From Manis javanica (taxonomy: Eukaryota > Chordata > Mammalia > Pholidota > Manidae): DNA of 64,000 nucleotides. The stretch spans positions 13,301,623-13,365,622 of the forward strand of contig NC_133165.1 in NCBI RefSeq assembly GCF_040802235.1. Direction: 5' to 3'. A model generated the notes under the pieces. The model worked only from the letters and a program-made list of their open reading frames with translations, searched no databases and was not told the origin of the DNA. Position numbers and translations under genes: made by a program. Positions 22,667-33,149 of this stretch are shown piece after piece; position 1 is the stretch's first letter; each line of letters begins with the position of its first letter.

Positions 22667-23061
22667 TGTTATAGACTGAAAGTTTGTGACCTCCTAATTC
22701 ATACGTCAAAGCCCTAACCCCCAGTGTAGCTATATTTAGAGATGGTGCCTCTCAGGAAATTAAGGTTAAATGAATTCATAAAGGTGGGGCCCTGATCCAA
22801 TAGGATTAGTGTCCTTACAAGAGATACCTTAGATCTCTTAATTTCTCTGTCTCCACATGCACATACCAATGAAGGGTCTTGTGAGGACTCAAAAGAAGTT
22901 AGACCTCTGTAAGCCAGGAAGACAGCCTTCACCAGAAACCAAATAAGCCAGAACCTTTATCTAGGACTTTCAGCCTCCAGAACTGTGAGAAAATAACTAT
23001 CTGTTATTTAAGTCACTTTAGTTTATATATTTTGTTAGGACAGCCCAAGCAGACCAATACA
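22667..23061 (+). mobile_element. MaLR LTR, MLT1A-type, solo
   Basis: The LTR starts 'tgttatagactgaaagtttg' and ends 'caagcagaccaatacag'. It contains 'gtcaaagccctaacccccag', 'aattaaggttaaatgaattc', 'ggtggggccctgatccaata', 'ggattagtgtccttacaaga' and 'cagcctccagaactgtgaga', followed by 'aaataac', a decayed poly(A) signal. This matches the known MLT1A order over essentially its full length. No internal MaLR sequence adjoins it, so it is a solo LTR. Target duplication unclear. Confidence 0.85.
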
Positions 23062-23326
23062 GAGGGGGGAGGGACAAAGGCAGAAAGTATAGAATTATGG
23101 GTCCAATCAAGAAATCTGATTCACATAGCGAGCTTTAGAAAATACATTCCCATGATTAAAATATTTAGCCAAACATTATGCCAGGTGAAGGAGTCAATTT
23201 CTTCTTTTTTAATACATAAACTTTAAGAGCAAACCTTGGGAAACATTTTCTGTATTAATAAATTAGTACTTTTCTATACTGTATAAAGCCAGTTTAAAAA
23301 TATAAACAAGTATTTTGTGAATATTT
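23062..23326. other. Unassigned stretch before the U6 insertion
   Basis: A 64-codon plus frame at 23032-23226 straddles the LTR end and has no recognisable content. No other feature was seen. Confidence 0.35.
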
Positions 23327-23499
23327 CTTGCGTGCTTATTCTTTTATTTTTTATTGAAGTGTCATTGACATACAACTTTACAAAATGTAATACTTCATGA
23401 ATTTGCATGTCATCCTTGTGCAGGGGCCATGCTAATCTCTGTATTGTTTGAATTTTAGTATATGTGCTACTGAAGTGAGCACCTTGTGCGCTTATTCTT
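23327..23499 (-). mobile_element. L1-mobilised insertion with target duplications (U6 plus tail)
   Basis: The unit is bounded by imperfect 17-bp direct repeats: 'cttgcgtgcttattctt' at 23327-23343 and 'cttgtgcgcttattctt' at 23483-23499, with two mismatches. Between them, read on the minus strand, lie a U6 snRNA copy, about 25 bases resembling an L1-type 3' end ('gttgtatgtcaatgacactt') and an A-rich tail. Tail, target duplication and orientation are those of L1-driven target-primed insertion. Confidence 0.8.
23381..23482 (-). pseudogene. U6 snRNA retropseudogene
   Basis: On the minus strand the copy begins 'gtgctcacttcagtagcaca' and follows U6 snRNA almost base for base: 'tatactaaaatt', 'gattagcatggcccctgc', 'aaggatgacatgcaaattc'. 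Differences include C-to-T or G-to-A changes at former CpGs ('cactt' for 'cgctt', 'catgaag' for 'cgtgaag'), a short deletion in the 'acagagaagatt' part, and a decayed end. Functional U6 pairs with U2, U4 and pre-mRNA in the spliceosome. This copy lacks a recognisable upstream U6 promoter (PSE and TATA box) and is a pseudogene. Confidence 0.92.
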
Positions 23500-25686
23500 A
23501 TAGGTTACTAATGCATATTATATGTAAAGGTGAATAAATCATATCAATGTATTTAGATAGGCATTTAGAATTGCACTCAAGTTACAACTAATTGTAATGC
23601 ATGCATTCAACAAAATCAAAAATTACTTGAATTTTCAAACTAATAATTGAAGTCTTCCTGAAAAAAAGGAAAAATCATTTGTTTTCACAAGTCACTCTTT
23701 TTACATTCAAAAGTCAATCATTCTCTTTACTTTGTTAAATTTATTTTCCAAAATGAAGTTTTTAATATTCAGAGCACTTGTCACAATATGATGTCAGAGA
23801 ATCACAGAATTTTAGAATATTTTACAAATTCTTCTATATCTTACTAAAGAAATAAAAACTCATGAAAAGGACAAAGGGAACTTTTATAGCTCTACAACCC
23901 TTTTTTTTTCCCTTTGTCATACTTTTTCTGAGTTTTCATCTTTCCTATACTTTTGTTTCATCCTAAGAAGTATGGCAGCCATGTAGAAAACACTAAGACA
24001 CCCAGGCTAGGAAGTACAGAATTAGTTAGAAAGAGTTTATGGTAAATGGGCTAAGTGGAACCTTATTTGAACTTGAACTAATAACGCTTTGCAGGTGTCA
24101 GTGAATCCAGTAAGCTGAGTTTGAGCATGTCAGAACTACATAAAAGATGCTACATAAAAGGCCATGAACATTGACCCTGTGTTGGACATTCCTTTTATAC
24201 AGTGCCTAGCAACACTTGCCAAGAAGTTACAGTCACAGTGAATGGGATAGGCAATGCTCAAGGGATACAACTGTTTACACAAGTAACACCGACATAGAGC
24301 AGCCTACTTAGATATTCAAACATCTGAAACAATGAAATCATAAAAACTAAGTACCTCTACTTACATCTAAGGAAATGCGGTATTTGAGAATATCTTACCA
24401 GAGAGTATCCCTTGCTTATGGCTGACATGAGAAGAGGAGGTCATAACCCGCTGAATTCTGAGATAAATTTTGCAGTACAATTTTTGTAATTTTCTTAGCT
24501 CCCTTATGGGATTAAGGGGTCCAGTGAAGGGTGAAACACACTCCTTCAAAATGTTCAAGATTGAGATAGGAGGAAAATCAGACCAATAATTCAGATTGAT
24601 CACGCAAATTTGTGCCAAAGTTTCAGCCTTTTTATTAACAATGCTAAACATTTTAAGAGAGACATCTATTGGTTTTCTTACTTCCTTTGACATACAAAAC
24701 AAAATCTCTAAATGCAGCCATGCTGCTACAGTGTTCACATTTTCCTGAATGTGCTATATCCATAGCAATTGAATTTTTTAGCTTTCAGTTGGGTTTGACT
24801 ACCAAGAAAAACTACTCAAGCCAACCCTTTTTGGAATTTGCTGCTTTCTTTGACCAATTAATTTGACTAGTCAAGTCAATCAAGCTACTTAAGCCATTTG
24901 CTAATATGGATGCCTCACAGGGTGTATTGCAGTAGACAAAGGCCAAATTTTTCTCCCATTTACTACTCTTGTTTCTCATTACATTTTAAGGAGGTAAAGG
25001 TCATAGAGTAATTAACTGCATTTATGCAACCACCTCATTCTAACAACTAAGAAAATTATTAGGGAAGTTTTAAAGTGAAAAATAAGGGGTCAACCCTAAA
25101 TTGAAAAAAAAATAAAATAGATGCAAAATTGAAGAAGAAAAGCTGAATTAATTAGGACCTTAAAATTTCCTCATGAAATTAAATGTGCATTAAAATTTTT
25201 AGTATTCTAATGATATATAAATATTTATGAATGTAAACACTAAAAATGACATGTAACTATTTAAAACATAATTAGCATTATCCCATTAAGATGTGGAGAG
25301 AGAAATAAAAGCCCATAGACACACACCTCAAGTAAAATTCTTCACTGTGTTATAAGAAATGTTCAAAGGATATACTCATAACTATTAATTCCTGTAGTGT
25401 TGGCCTGAGAAAATCATGAGGAAGGTGGTGATAAGACACCATGCCTGTGGCAGATATCACAGAGGTCCAAACCAGTCTTCTGAGACAAAAGATACTGACA
25501 TAGGCTCTTTCATAGCCTTTTAGTCCTCTTTCACTTCAAGATTACTAGCACCAAGTGAGAAAATAGCTTTAAATTCAAAAGCCCAAAATTTTAGTTCTAA
25601 TTCTGTTTCAACAAGACACTAAGTCATTGCCGATTTTCTTAGTCTTTTTTAAAAAATCAATTATCAAACATTACTTGTACAGACAC
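23500..25686. other. Long unassigned intergenic stretch
   Basis: I see no convincing gene here. A 123-codon minus frame at 24367-24738 starts 'MNTVAAWLHLEILF' and has no recognisable domain. In DNA this A+T-rich a frame of that length is expected about once by chance per window of this size. The rest consists of A+T-rich tracts without clear repeat identity. Confidence 0.4.
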
Positions 25687-26038
25687 TGTCTTGCCTGAGA
25701 GTGTCAGCCCTAGGCAAGTTCACTACGGACTCAGTGGGACCAAGAAATAACAACAGAATGTTTTTGGGTTGAAAGGGTTTATTACCCGGCTTTATTCTCC
25801 TGGCAGTTGGTCAATTACTAGAATCACATCTGTATCCAGCAGTCTGCAGGTCTGTAATCCTCCTCCATTTCTGCCTCCACTCAGAGCACTTAGCAGAGCT
25901 CTTTATATAGTGACTTAGTCAATAATAGCTCACTTCCTACAGGTGTGGAAGCATTAGCCTTGCAGTAGGCCAATTACATCATCAAATAGGGTCTGGTGAG
26001 GATCCTGGCCATAGGAACTACCATTTTTCCCCAAGACA
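25687..26038 (-). repeat. 3' LTR of the minus-strand provirus
   Basis: On the plus strand it runs from 'tgtcttgcctgagag' to 'tttttccccaagaca'. Its partner shares 'ggcaagttcacta', 'gaaagggtt', 'gagctctttatata' versus 'gaactctttatata', and 'gatcctggccataggaact' versus 'aatcctggccacaggaact'. The TATA-like motif is kept. It lacks the tandem repeat present in the 5' LTR, which explains much of the length difference (352 against 468 bases). Confidence 0.7.
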
Positions 26039-26196
26039 TATTAACTACAATAGCACAAGTCACAGAAGTTCTAACTTATATAGGCAGCAAAGTTTTACTC
26101 AAATGGGTTCAAACAATAAAAGAAACATTTCAGATTCAGAGACATTTTAGGGGTTTGGAAAAGCTCAGGAAAAAATTCACAGGACCTACAGGAGGA

Positions 26197-26664
26197 TGTC
26201 TTGCCAATGGGTTTCAGCACATGGCAAGTTCACTATGGATTCAATGTGACCAAGGAAATTGAAAGCAAAATGTTCTTGGGGTGAAAGGGTTATACCCAAC
26301 TTTATTTCCAGGTGGCAGTTCAGTCACTAGAATCCCATTCATTCACTCAGAGTGAGTCAGCATGTAACAAGTCTGTCTCTGCCTCTGGGCTCCTCTGTCT
26401 GTACAGCCATCCTCTGGGCCTCTCTGCCTGCACAGCCATCCCACACAGCTGTCCTCTGGGCCTCAGTTCTCAGCGCTGCCACCACTCCAGCCTCTGCTCT
26501 GCTCTCCTGCAGCCTTGGAGACCTGCCACCGTGTCATGCCCAGAGCACTGGGTGGAACTCTTTATATAGAGTCAACAGCCATGTATTGACCACAGGTGTG
26601 CAGTGAGCTAGTCAACCAGAGCCAGGTGAGAATCCTGGCCACAGGAACTCTTATTTTATCCACA
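26197..26664 (-). repeat. 5' LTR of the minus-strand provirus
   Basis: On the plus strand it runs from 'tgtcttgccaatgggtttca' to 'cttattttatccaca'. Read on minus it opens TGTGGATAAAAT, has the TATA-like box, then a GC-richer R region with a 29-bp tandem duplication (26383-26440), an AATAAAG signal, and ends GCAAGACA. Open frames of 85 and 84 codons at 26312-26606 lie entirely inside it, antisense to the LTR, and are not genes. Confidence 0.7.
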
Positions 26665-27575
26665 CAGGGTAAGGGATTATGCAGTAGTTTAAAGTAAGGA
26701 TGGATATGTGAATGAAGTAATGAAATTCAAGAGTAAACTTCATGCAGCAGAAAGGTGTCACAATCATTTAGAAGTGTGTCTGGTAGGGAGTAAAACCCAG
26801 CTTCTCCAAAGAACAGACCAGGAGACAAGTTGAGACATAAAGAGGAAAATGAAGGGAGACTTAAATTTCCTATTTAGGATTTCACTGTCTGTTTTTCACC
26901 CACATTTCCAAACCTTAGGTCTACTGTCAACAAGTAAATAATCTAAATTCCTTGGCGTGAATGCAATGAACAGAATCTGAGGGGCAACTACATCAAGACC
27001 TTAGAGATGTAATAAAGGAGCAGCATGCTCTAGAAAGAAATATCACCTGCCCAGTTTATAGGTCAATAGTTGGGAAATATCTTTAGGCATCAGGAGCAAT
27101 TACAGGATTTTAAGCATAATTACAATCTCAATAATACATTAAAATCTTAAAAACATTAATATATTTTAATTTACCTAATCACTCAGGAAGATGTACAGGC
27201 AAAGCATTGTTTTGGAAAATTCATCTGGGTAAACATATGAAATCTATTACATAAAGAAGAGAATGAAGGCAGAAGATATAGTAGGAGTCGACTGGAACAA
27301 AATAAAAGATGCAAAGGAGACTGTAAAGGAAGACGGCTGGTACACTTGAGAATAATTAACAATTTTAAAGTCACCTTCAGAACTGGAACTGTTCAGCAAC
27401 ATGTAGAAATATGGTGAACTTGATGTTGGCTTTTTGAGGACTGGATTAGTATATACTTCCTGCTTAGATTTCCATTGATCCTGAAGATGAAAATAAGAAA
27501 TTCTATACCCTGAGTTTCAGACACAGGTACCTTCAGGTCTGAGAGAAGAATATGCAGATACTAGAAACCAAGCAA
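26665..27575. other. Unassigned intergenic stretch
   Basis: No gene, RNA or recognisable repeat was seen. A 63-codon minus frame at 27183-27374 is of chance length. Confidence 0.4.
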
Positions 27576-27579
27576 GGTT

Positions 27580-27755
27580 TATAAACCAAAGCTGCTCTAT
27601 TAGCATCACCTGAGAGCTGTTAGATATCCAAACCCCAGGCTTTAACCCTCATTTACTCCCGGGCAAGGGCCCCTGCCTTCCGTGGTTCCACAAGTTCTCC
27701 AGGTGTTTCAGGTGCATTCTCAAGTGTGTGAACCCCTGGGATAGCCAGTATTACA
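27580..27755. repeat. MER5/MER20-like hAT relic
   Basis: The segment includes 'agctgctctattagcatcac', 'ctgagagctgttagatatcc' and 'aaaccccaggctttaaccct', then 'gttctccaggtgtttcaggt' and 'gtgtgaacccctggga'. This follows the palindromic layout of MER5/MER20-type elements. Subfamily not assigned. Confidence 0.55.
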
Positions 27756-27759
27756 CAAA

Positions 27760-29845
27760 CCACAGAAGTAATTAATATCAGCAGATGATCTGAGAGAGTG
27801 TTGCATGAGAAAGGAGTCATGGTCAAGAATTATAGTTTGATCACCCCATGAGTAATTATTTCAGTTTGTCCATGCCCAAACAATGCAATCTGGTTAGAAA
27901 TGATCCCCCCTGAAAAACCATATAGGAAGATAAATGTATTACAAAAGTCAAAATCAAGACTATTTTAGAAAGCCAAATCAATTTGATCTTTTATTTCTTT
28001 GAGATTATCCATTGCCAGTAGCAACTCCTCTTAAACACACAGTCTGCTGTGTTAAAATGAAAAAACTTTTACACCCAGGAAGGAAAAGGTATTTGATAGT
28101 TTCACTCTTGTACAACATATAACAGTGCTTTCCTGCATATTCAGCTAAAAAATATGCTTTTATAACATTTCATTTAATATTATGATTTATTATTACTATT
28201 TTCACAATTGTCTTCTTTTTTTGTTTTGTTTCGTTTTGTTTTAGCACAGGCTTCGCCAACTGTTTCTAAAACTACTTTGACGAATGCAGTAAAAATAAAA
28301 ATGAAAAGAAGTGAAATTCAATCTCATAGTACCTATGAGTCTTCACTGTAAGATAACCAATATTATATCCTTGACTAAATATATGACTTTGTTTTGAAGT
28401 ATAGATTCTTTTACTTTCTCCATATAACACTAGCCTTTTCAAAAGAAAGAAAATAGAAACTTAAGTCATTAAACCTTTGATCTCTTAGTCATTCCACTCA
28501 GTTTCAAAGTCAGGCTCATTATAAAAGTTTTAGACATGCAACACCATGTTTTATTTCTGCATTATTACTTTACTTTCATAAAGAATTTGGGAATCATATC
28601 AAAGAAAATATTTTAAATCATTCCAGACTCTGATGCAGCTTTTATTTATTTTTGAAATAACCCATCCTATAACTATCCAAGCTTTATTAAAGTTGGTGAT
28701 CTGAAAAAGAAAGACCAGTTACCAAATATACCCAAGTTGTGAAGATTTATAAGAAAGTATTTATCGTTCTGCTCTGATCTTCATGTTTGGTTTATGGGAA
28801 TCCCAATAAAATCAGTAAAGGAAAACTTATACTTCCAAATAGTATATGTGGAGCTCTTTTGTCAGGAGCAGAGATGCTCAGAAACACGTCCATGGCAATT
28901 ACCCTTTCTCATTGGTAGGAAATTATTCCTGTTGTTAATCCCTGTTGAAAATTCAAAGCCATTTATGCCATGTCTTAAGATTTGATCTTTCACCTTCCAC
29001 AAAAAAAGATGGGAAGCAACTAATTATTACCATCACAAACATTTGTCCAAGTAGTTATCAAAACTCAAAAAGAAAAGACTTCAAAACATGTAGATGTCAC
29101 TAAAATGATAGTCATGCTTCCCTAATGGAACAGGGTTAGTTGAAATAATTGTTATATACAGAGCTTTATCACATTTATTCAATTTCACCTTAAGTTTGTT
29201 ACACACATATGTAATGGAAAGGAGAAATGGGGTTTCTGAACATTACATTTCTGTAGTACACAGCCATGTTGAGCTATTGCTATTATACAAATAATGTAAA
29301 CAGATAAGGTACACATATAGTTCAATTTAAAGTCATGTCAAAGTTAAAATTATTACACTTATAAAGATATCTCACATTCATACTTCAATTTATCTTTTAC
29401 CCTATTCTTATTTTTTATGAAAAGATATGAGCCCTAAAGAAGCACTGATTCCAAAATTGAAATTTAATATCTCCTCATCCTCTTTCTTTCCCTACTAACA
29501 AAAGGAGGGCTCATATAACTGAATTTTCCAAATTAGAAATACACACAAACACAAATGGCCAAGCACACACACACATGCATACATATACACACAGAAGCCA
29601 AACTATATATCACTTCATACAATTCAAGTAAACAAGAGTGCAAGAAAATATTCATGACCCTGTGATGTGTTGAAATAAAAACACAGATGAGTAACAGAGA
29701 TTCTCCAAATTATGGATAGCAAGACTCAGTGTTTTAAAAAGTTAATTCTCCCCAATATATTCTATAAATCCACCTAATTATGATAAATATTTCCAGGATA
29801 TTTTCTTATAAAACTTAAGACGGTAGTCATGCATATCTGTACTAG
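27760..29845. other. Unassigned stretch with short simple repeats
   Basis: No gene was recognised. A T-rich (TTTTG)-like tract lies at 28213-28243 and a CA-rich tract at about 29540-29593. A 63-codon plus frame at 28794-28985 has no recognisable domain. Elsewhere the sequence is A+T-rich and featureless to me. Confidence 0.4.
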
Positions 29846-29849
29846 GTAA

Positions 29850-30280
29850 TGTGGGAGAATACTCCAAAAATAAAGAAAAGACAACAACCCTATTTAAAAC
29901 TGGGAAAATTAAACAGACAATTAACAGAAAAAGGAAATAAATAGAAAACAATCATATCTGAAGATTCTCAGAATTGTCAGTGACCAAAGAATTGTAAACC
30001 AACACAATAATGAGTTGTCTTTTTCCATTGAATGACCAAAAAAAACAAAAGATGGTAGCAAATGCTGGTAGGGGTGTGGTGAAATAGGCTCTAATAGGGT
30101 AACGTTTCAGGGTACCTATTGAAATATAAAATATACTTTCTGACGTAGCAATTTCATTACTAAGATCCTATCCTTCAGAAATATTTAAACACAAAGAAAA
30201 ATATAAAGGTAGATCTAATGCAACACTTTTTACAGCAAAGAAATGAGAAATGTAAAACTAAAAGTTTGACATGGGAATTT
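29850..30280 (+). repeat. Old L1 ORF2 3'-region fragment
   Basis: The region carries a degraded L1 layout: 'tgaccaaagaattgtaaacc', 'atgctggtaggggtgtggtg', 'gacgtagcaatttcattact', 'aagatcctatccttcagaaa', which parallels the usual L1 'gacccagcaatcccactcct' passage. All frames are closed. The boundaries are approximate. Confidence 0.5.
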
Positions 30281-30439
30281 ACAATGTATAGGTTGTTCAT
30301 ATTTTTATATTTTTCAAAAGGAAAGATTATGTGCATATATATATATAAAGATACACATATGATAAAAATACTTAAAGAATACTTAGAGTGCTTAGAGAAT
30401 AATCTGAAAGGCTGTTAGCAATAATGAAGCATAATAAAA

Positions 30440-30615
30440 TAACAAGTACCGTGGCAGGTATTGTGGTATGTGTTTTTCACTGACAATCTCAGTAATCCTC
30501 ACAGCAACTTTGCAATTATGAAGTACTATTTAACAAATATGGAATTTGAAGATAAACATCAAAGCTTTAAGGATATTATATTGTGGAATAGAAATGGGAG
30601 CCCAAATTAGGGTAG
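30440..30615 (-). repeat. MIR SINE
   Basis: The order 'tgtttttcactgacaatctc', 'agtaatcctcacagcaactt', 'aagtactatttaacaaatat', then 'ggaatttgaagataaac', fits the reverse complement of MIR. Ancient and non-coding. Confidence 0.6.
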
Positions 30616-30619
30616 TTTT

Positions 30620-31929
30620 ACAGTTTTTACTATTACATTGTTGGCATTTTTACAAATGAATATGCATGTATTAGTCTATTAATTAAAGAACTACAGCAAT
30701 ACCAAAACAGTTATAGTACAACACAGAACATGTTAAATAACATAAGCCATAATGTGATAGCAAGGTTTCAAAGAAGGGAGAGATCAATTCTGACTAAATA
30801 AGAGAATCATTTATAAAGAAGCAAAAAAGTGAGTACAATATGAGTCCAAGGAACAGCAAAGAGCTGTTTAACAGGTTCTAAATGCATATTTAACAGAATA
30901 ACAGCAAGAGAGATAAGAGTAAAGCTATCGGAGGGCTTAAATGATTCTGACAAGTCCAAGAAATGACAAAGCATGGTAGAAGAAAATGCTGGAGAGGCGA
31001 CTACATTCTGATTTATTGAAGAAACAACTAGAAAAGCAGCCCTTTGGATTGAACTACAATATAGATTCTCCAACAGGTGATTCCCAACCTATCAGGCACA
31101 GGTTCTTGGAATTGGACAAAGTATTTGCTAGAGGTTCACAAATGCATATATGCAATAAAAAACAGTTGTCTAGAGTCTAAATGTCTTGAATTTGCAAACT
31201 GGGCCTGCTCTCAGGCTGGTTGCTACAGTTGAAAAGACGATGTGATCTGTTTCTTGTTTTTTTCCATCTGAGGGTCCCTGCTTCCCCACTCCCTGGACTG
31301 TGTCTAGGTCTTCAAGGATTGATGCAGGGGAAGAGGTGAAAGATAGGGAAACCTCTGGTGCCTGGCACAAATATAATTGGGAATTGGTTCTTTTAGGCTT
31401 GTCAATGCAAAGAAAAATATTCCCTTTTACTCAAGCTTATTTATGTATTCTCCAGATCCCATCCTTTGCCAGGGACTCTCACATGACTTTTTTCCCTCTG
31501 AGACTATCTTAATCTTGGTATTAAGTAGCTTTTGTGTTTTATATAAATTACCAACATTTAAAAAAATATCAGGGGGAAAAAAGATCTATTTCCCACTCTA
31601 TGTCTCGAAAGTTCTCTATTTTGTTTTTCCACCTTTTTTTTAAAAGACCCACCTTTACTTGAGCTCATATCCTTTTTATAGAACTTTATTAAATGCAGCT
31701 GATGATAGATAACCAGCTCACACTAAGAACACTCTTTTTCACAATGTGTTCACTCAAAGACTCAATTTTTTTATTTCATTATTTGTCTTTCAAATTATCT
31801 ATTGTGCTTATGATAGACCATTGCAAACATGGGTCACTATTCCTCCAGATTTATGGTTTCTATCTAGCCAACAAAAAAAGAAATGTTATATATTTTTGGC
31901 TTTTTGTTTAGGCAGTCCCTCACTTTCAG
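30620..31929. other. Unassigned intergenic stretch
   Basis: Several overlapping open frames of 64-94 codons occur between 30807 and 32030. They overlap each other in different frames, have no recognisable domain and lie in T-rich DNA. No RNA gene or clear repeat was seen. Confidence 0.35.
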
Positions 31930-32830
31930 TAACAAATGCACTCTTAGTGAAGTGTACTATAATAACAAAAATCTCCAACATCTCAGTGACTTACTACATC
32001 AAATATGTATTTCTTATTCATGTTATATAAGAGCTTCTGGTTGCCTGAAACTGTGTGCCAAATGTAGTTCCACTCCATGTATTCTTCTTCTTTCTGATCC
32101 AATTTGGAGGAATGGTCCCAATGTGGCACATACCTGTTGCAGTGTCTTATACTATTCATCTTTCTTAAGCTGTAATTTCATTTCCAGAGTCTTCTTTCCT
32201 CTAAAGCTCCATGTTTAAGTTGGCAAGAAGAGAACTTTGCTTGGTACTGCAAGATACAAGTGAATAGTGGCCATAAATTTCTGAAAAATATCTTAGTTAG
32301 ATGCCACGATAGATACATGCATTCTAAAGTATTCTTGTTCCTTTTTGCTCTGCATTTCATTATTCATCTTGAATGTTATCCTGTTGGCCAATGGTGGTCT
32401 CAGGCTCACCTGTACGTGTTTGATTATGGAGGCACAAGGCAAAAGCCCTCTCTAAAAGTTTCCCCTTCTGCAGTCAGGTGGGCTTGACTTCTCAAACTCA
32501 TTAATGACTTTTTCTCTGATCCTCAAAATATCTGTTTTACACCTTCAGTTCTTCTTCTGCTACTATATTTATATAAATTCAAACCCTTAAAACAAACTCC
32601 TTATCCTATAAAATGTTTAATAACTGTCCACTTTTGAACCCTGACTTACACACTCATAATCTGACAGACAGGAAGACCACATTTAAACCAATTGCTTGGA
32701 TGTGGTATAGGTCCTTTTCATATTCCATTGCCATTGGCCAAAATATGTCACATAGATTAAGATGAACATCATTGAGAAGGGGAAGAATCCTTGTATGTGG
32801 ATATGATTATGTGAATATTTGCCAAAATAA
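31930..32830 (-). repeat. Possible ancient LTR-type repeat
   Basis: Separate blocks such as 'ctcagtgacttactacatca', 'tatgtatttcttattcatgt' and, further on, 'ccattggccaaaatatgtca' resemble the two ends of an old antisense LTR-type repeat. The middle (about 32240-32660) does not fit and may be a later insertion or simple divergence. A tentative call. Confidence 0.3.
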
Positions 32831-33149
32831 TATACTCTAATATCCTTACATTCCCTGAAGCAATCGCTAGGTTATATATTTGTATGAAGCACTGACAGCC
32901 CTCAGCAAGGCTTGGTGATGGACACAACCCCACAGAAATTACATGACTGACCAGATGGGAAGGATATTTTCCAGGGTCAATTCAAGGTATAGGTACAAGA
33001 AAATGAGAATAACCTACGAGGAAAAGTCTCTCATAAGTGTCTCCTAAGATTAATTGCTAGTGAATAACATAATTATTCATTCATAGTAGTGAAGTTTCAA
33101 CTATCCTTAAATCTTTTCATATACTTTTCTTAAAACCCAGAATTAGGGA

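Larger units (their letters stand above)
25687..26664 (-). mobile_element. Two-LTR endogenous retrovirus remnant, minus strand
   Basis: Two related LTRs in the same orientation flank only about 158 bases. The minus-strand orientation is inferred from the TATA-like 'ctatataaagag' (26558-26569, read on minus), followed downstream by an 'aataaag' poly(A) signal near 26300. The 5' LTR is therefore 26197-26664 and the 3' LTR 25687-26038. The LTRs differ at many positions (roughly a quarter by eye), so the provirus is old. No gag, pol or env can be recognised and the primer-binding site is not obvious. Recombination or deletion has removed the coding region. Confidence 0.7.

Noticed and set aside
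26312..26606. Two overlapping 84-85 codon plus frames, rich in S, L, P and C
   Set aside because: They are antisense readings of a retroviral LTR, and their repetitive look comes from the 29-bp tandem repeat.
28213..28250. Pyrimidine-rich tract followed by 'ttttagcacagg', like a splice acceptor
   Set aside because: It is a (TTTTG)-like simple repeat. No open exon or donor site follows, so a splice role is unsupported.
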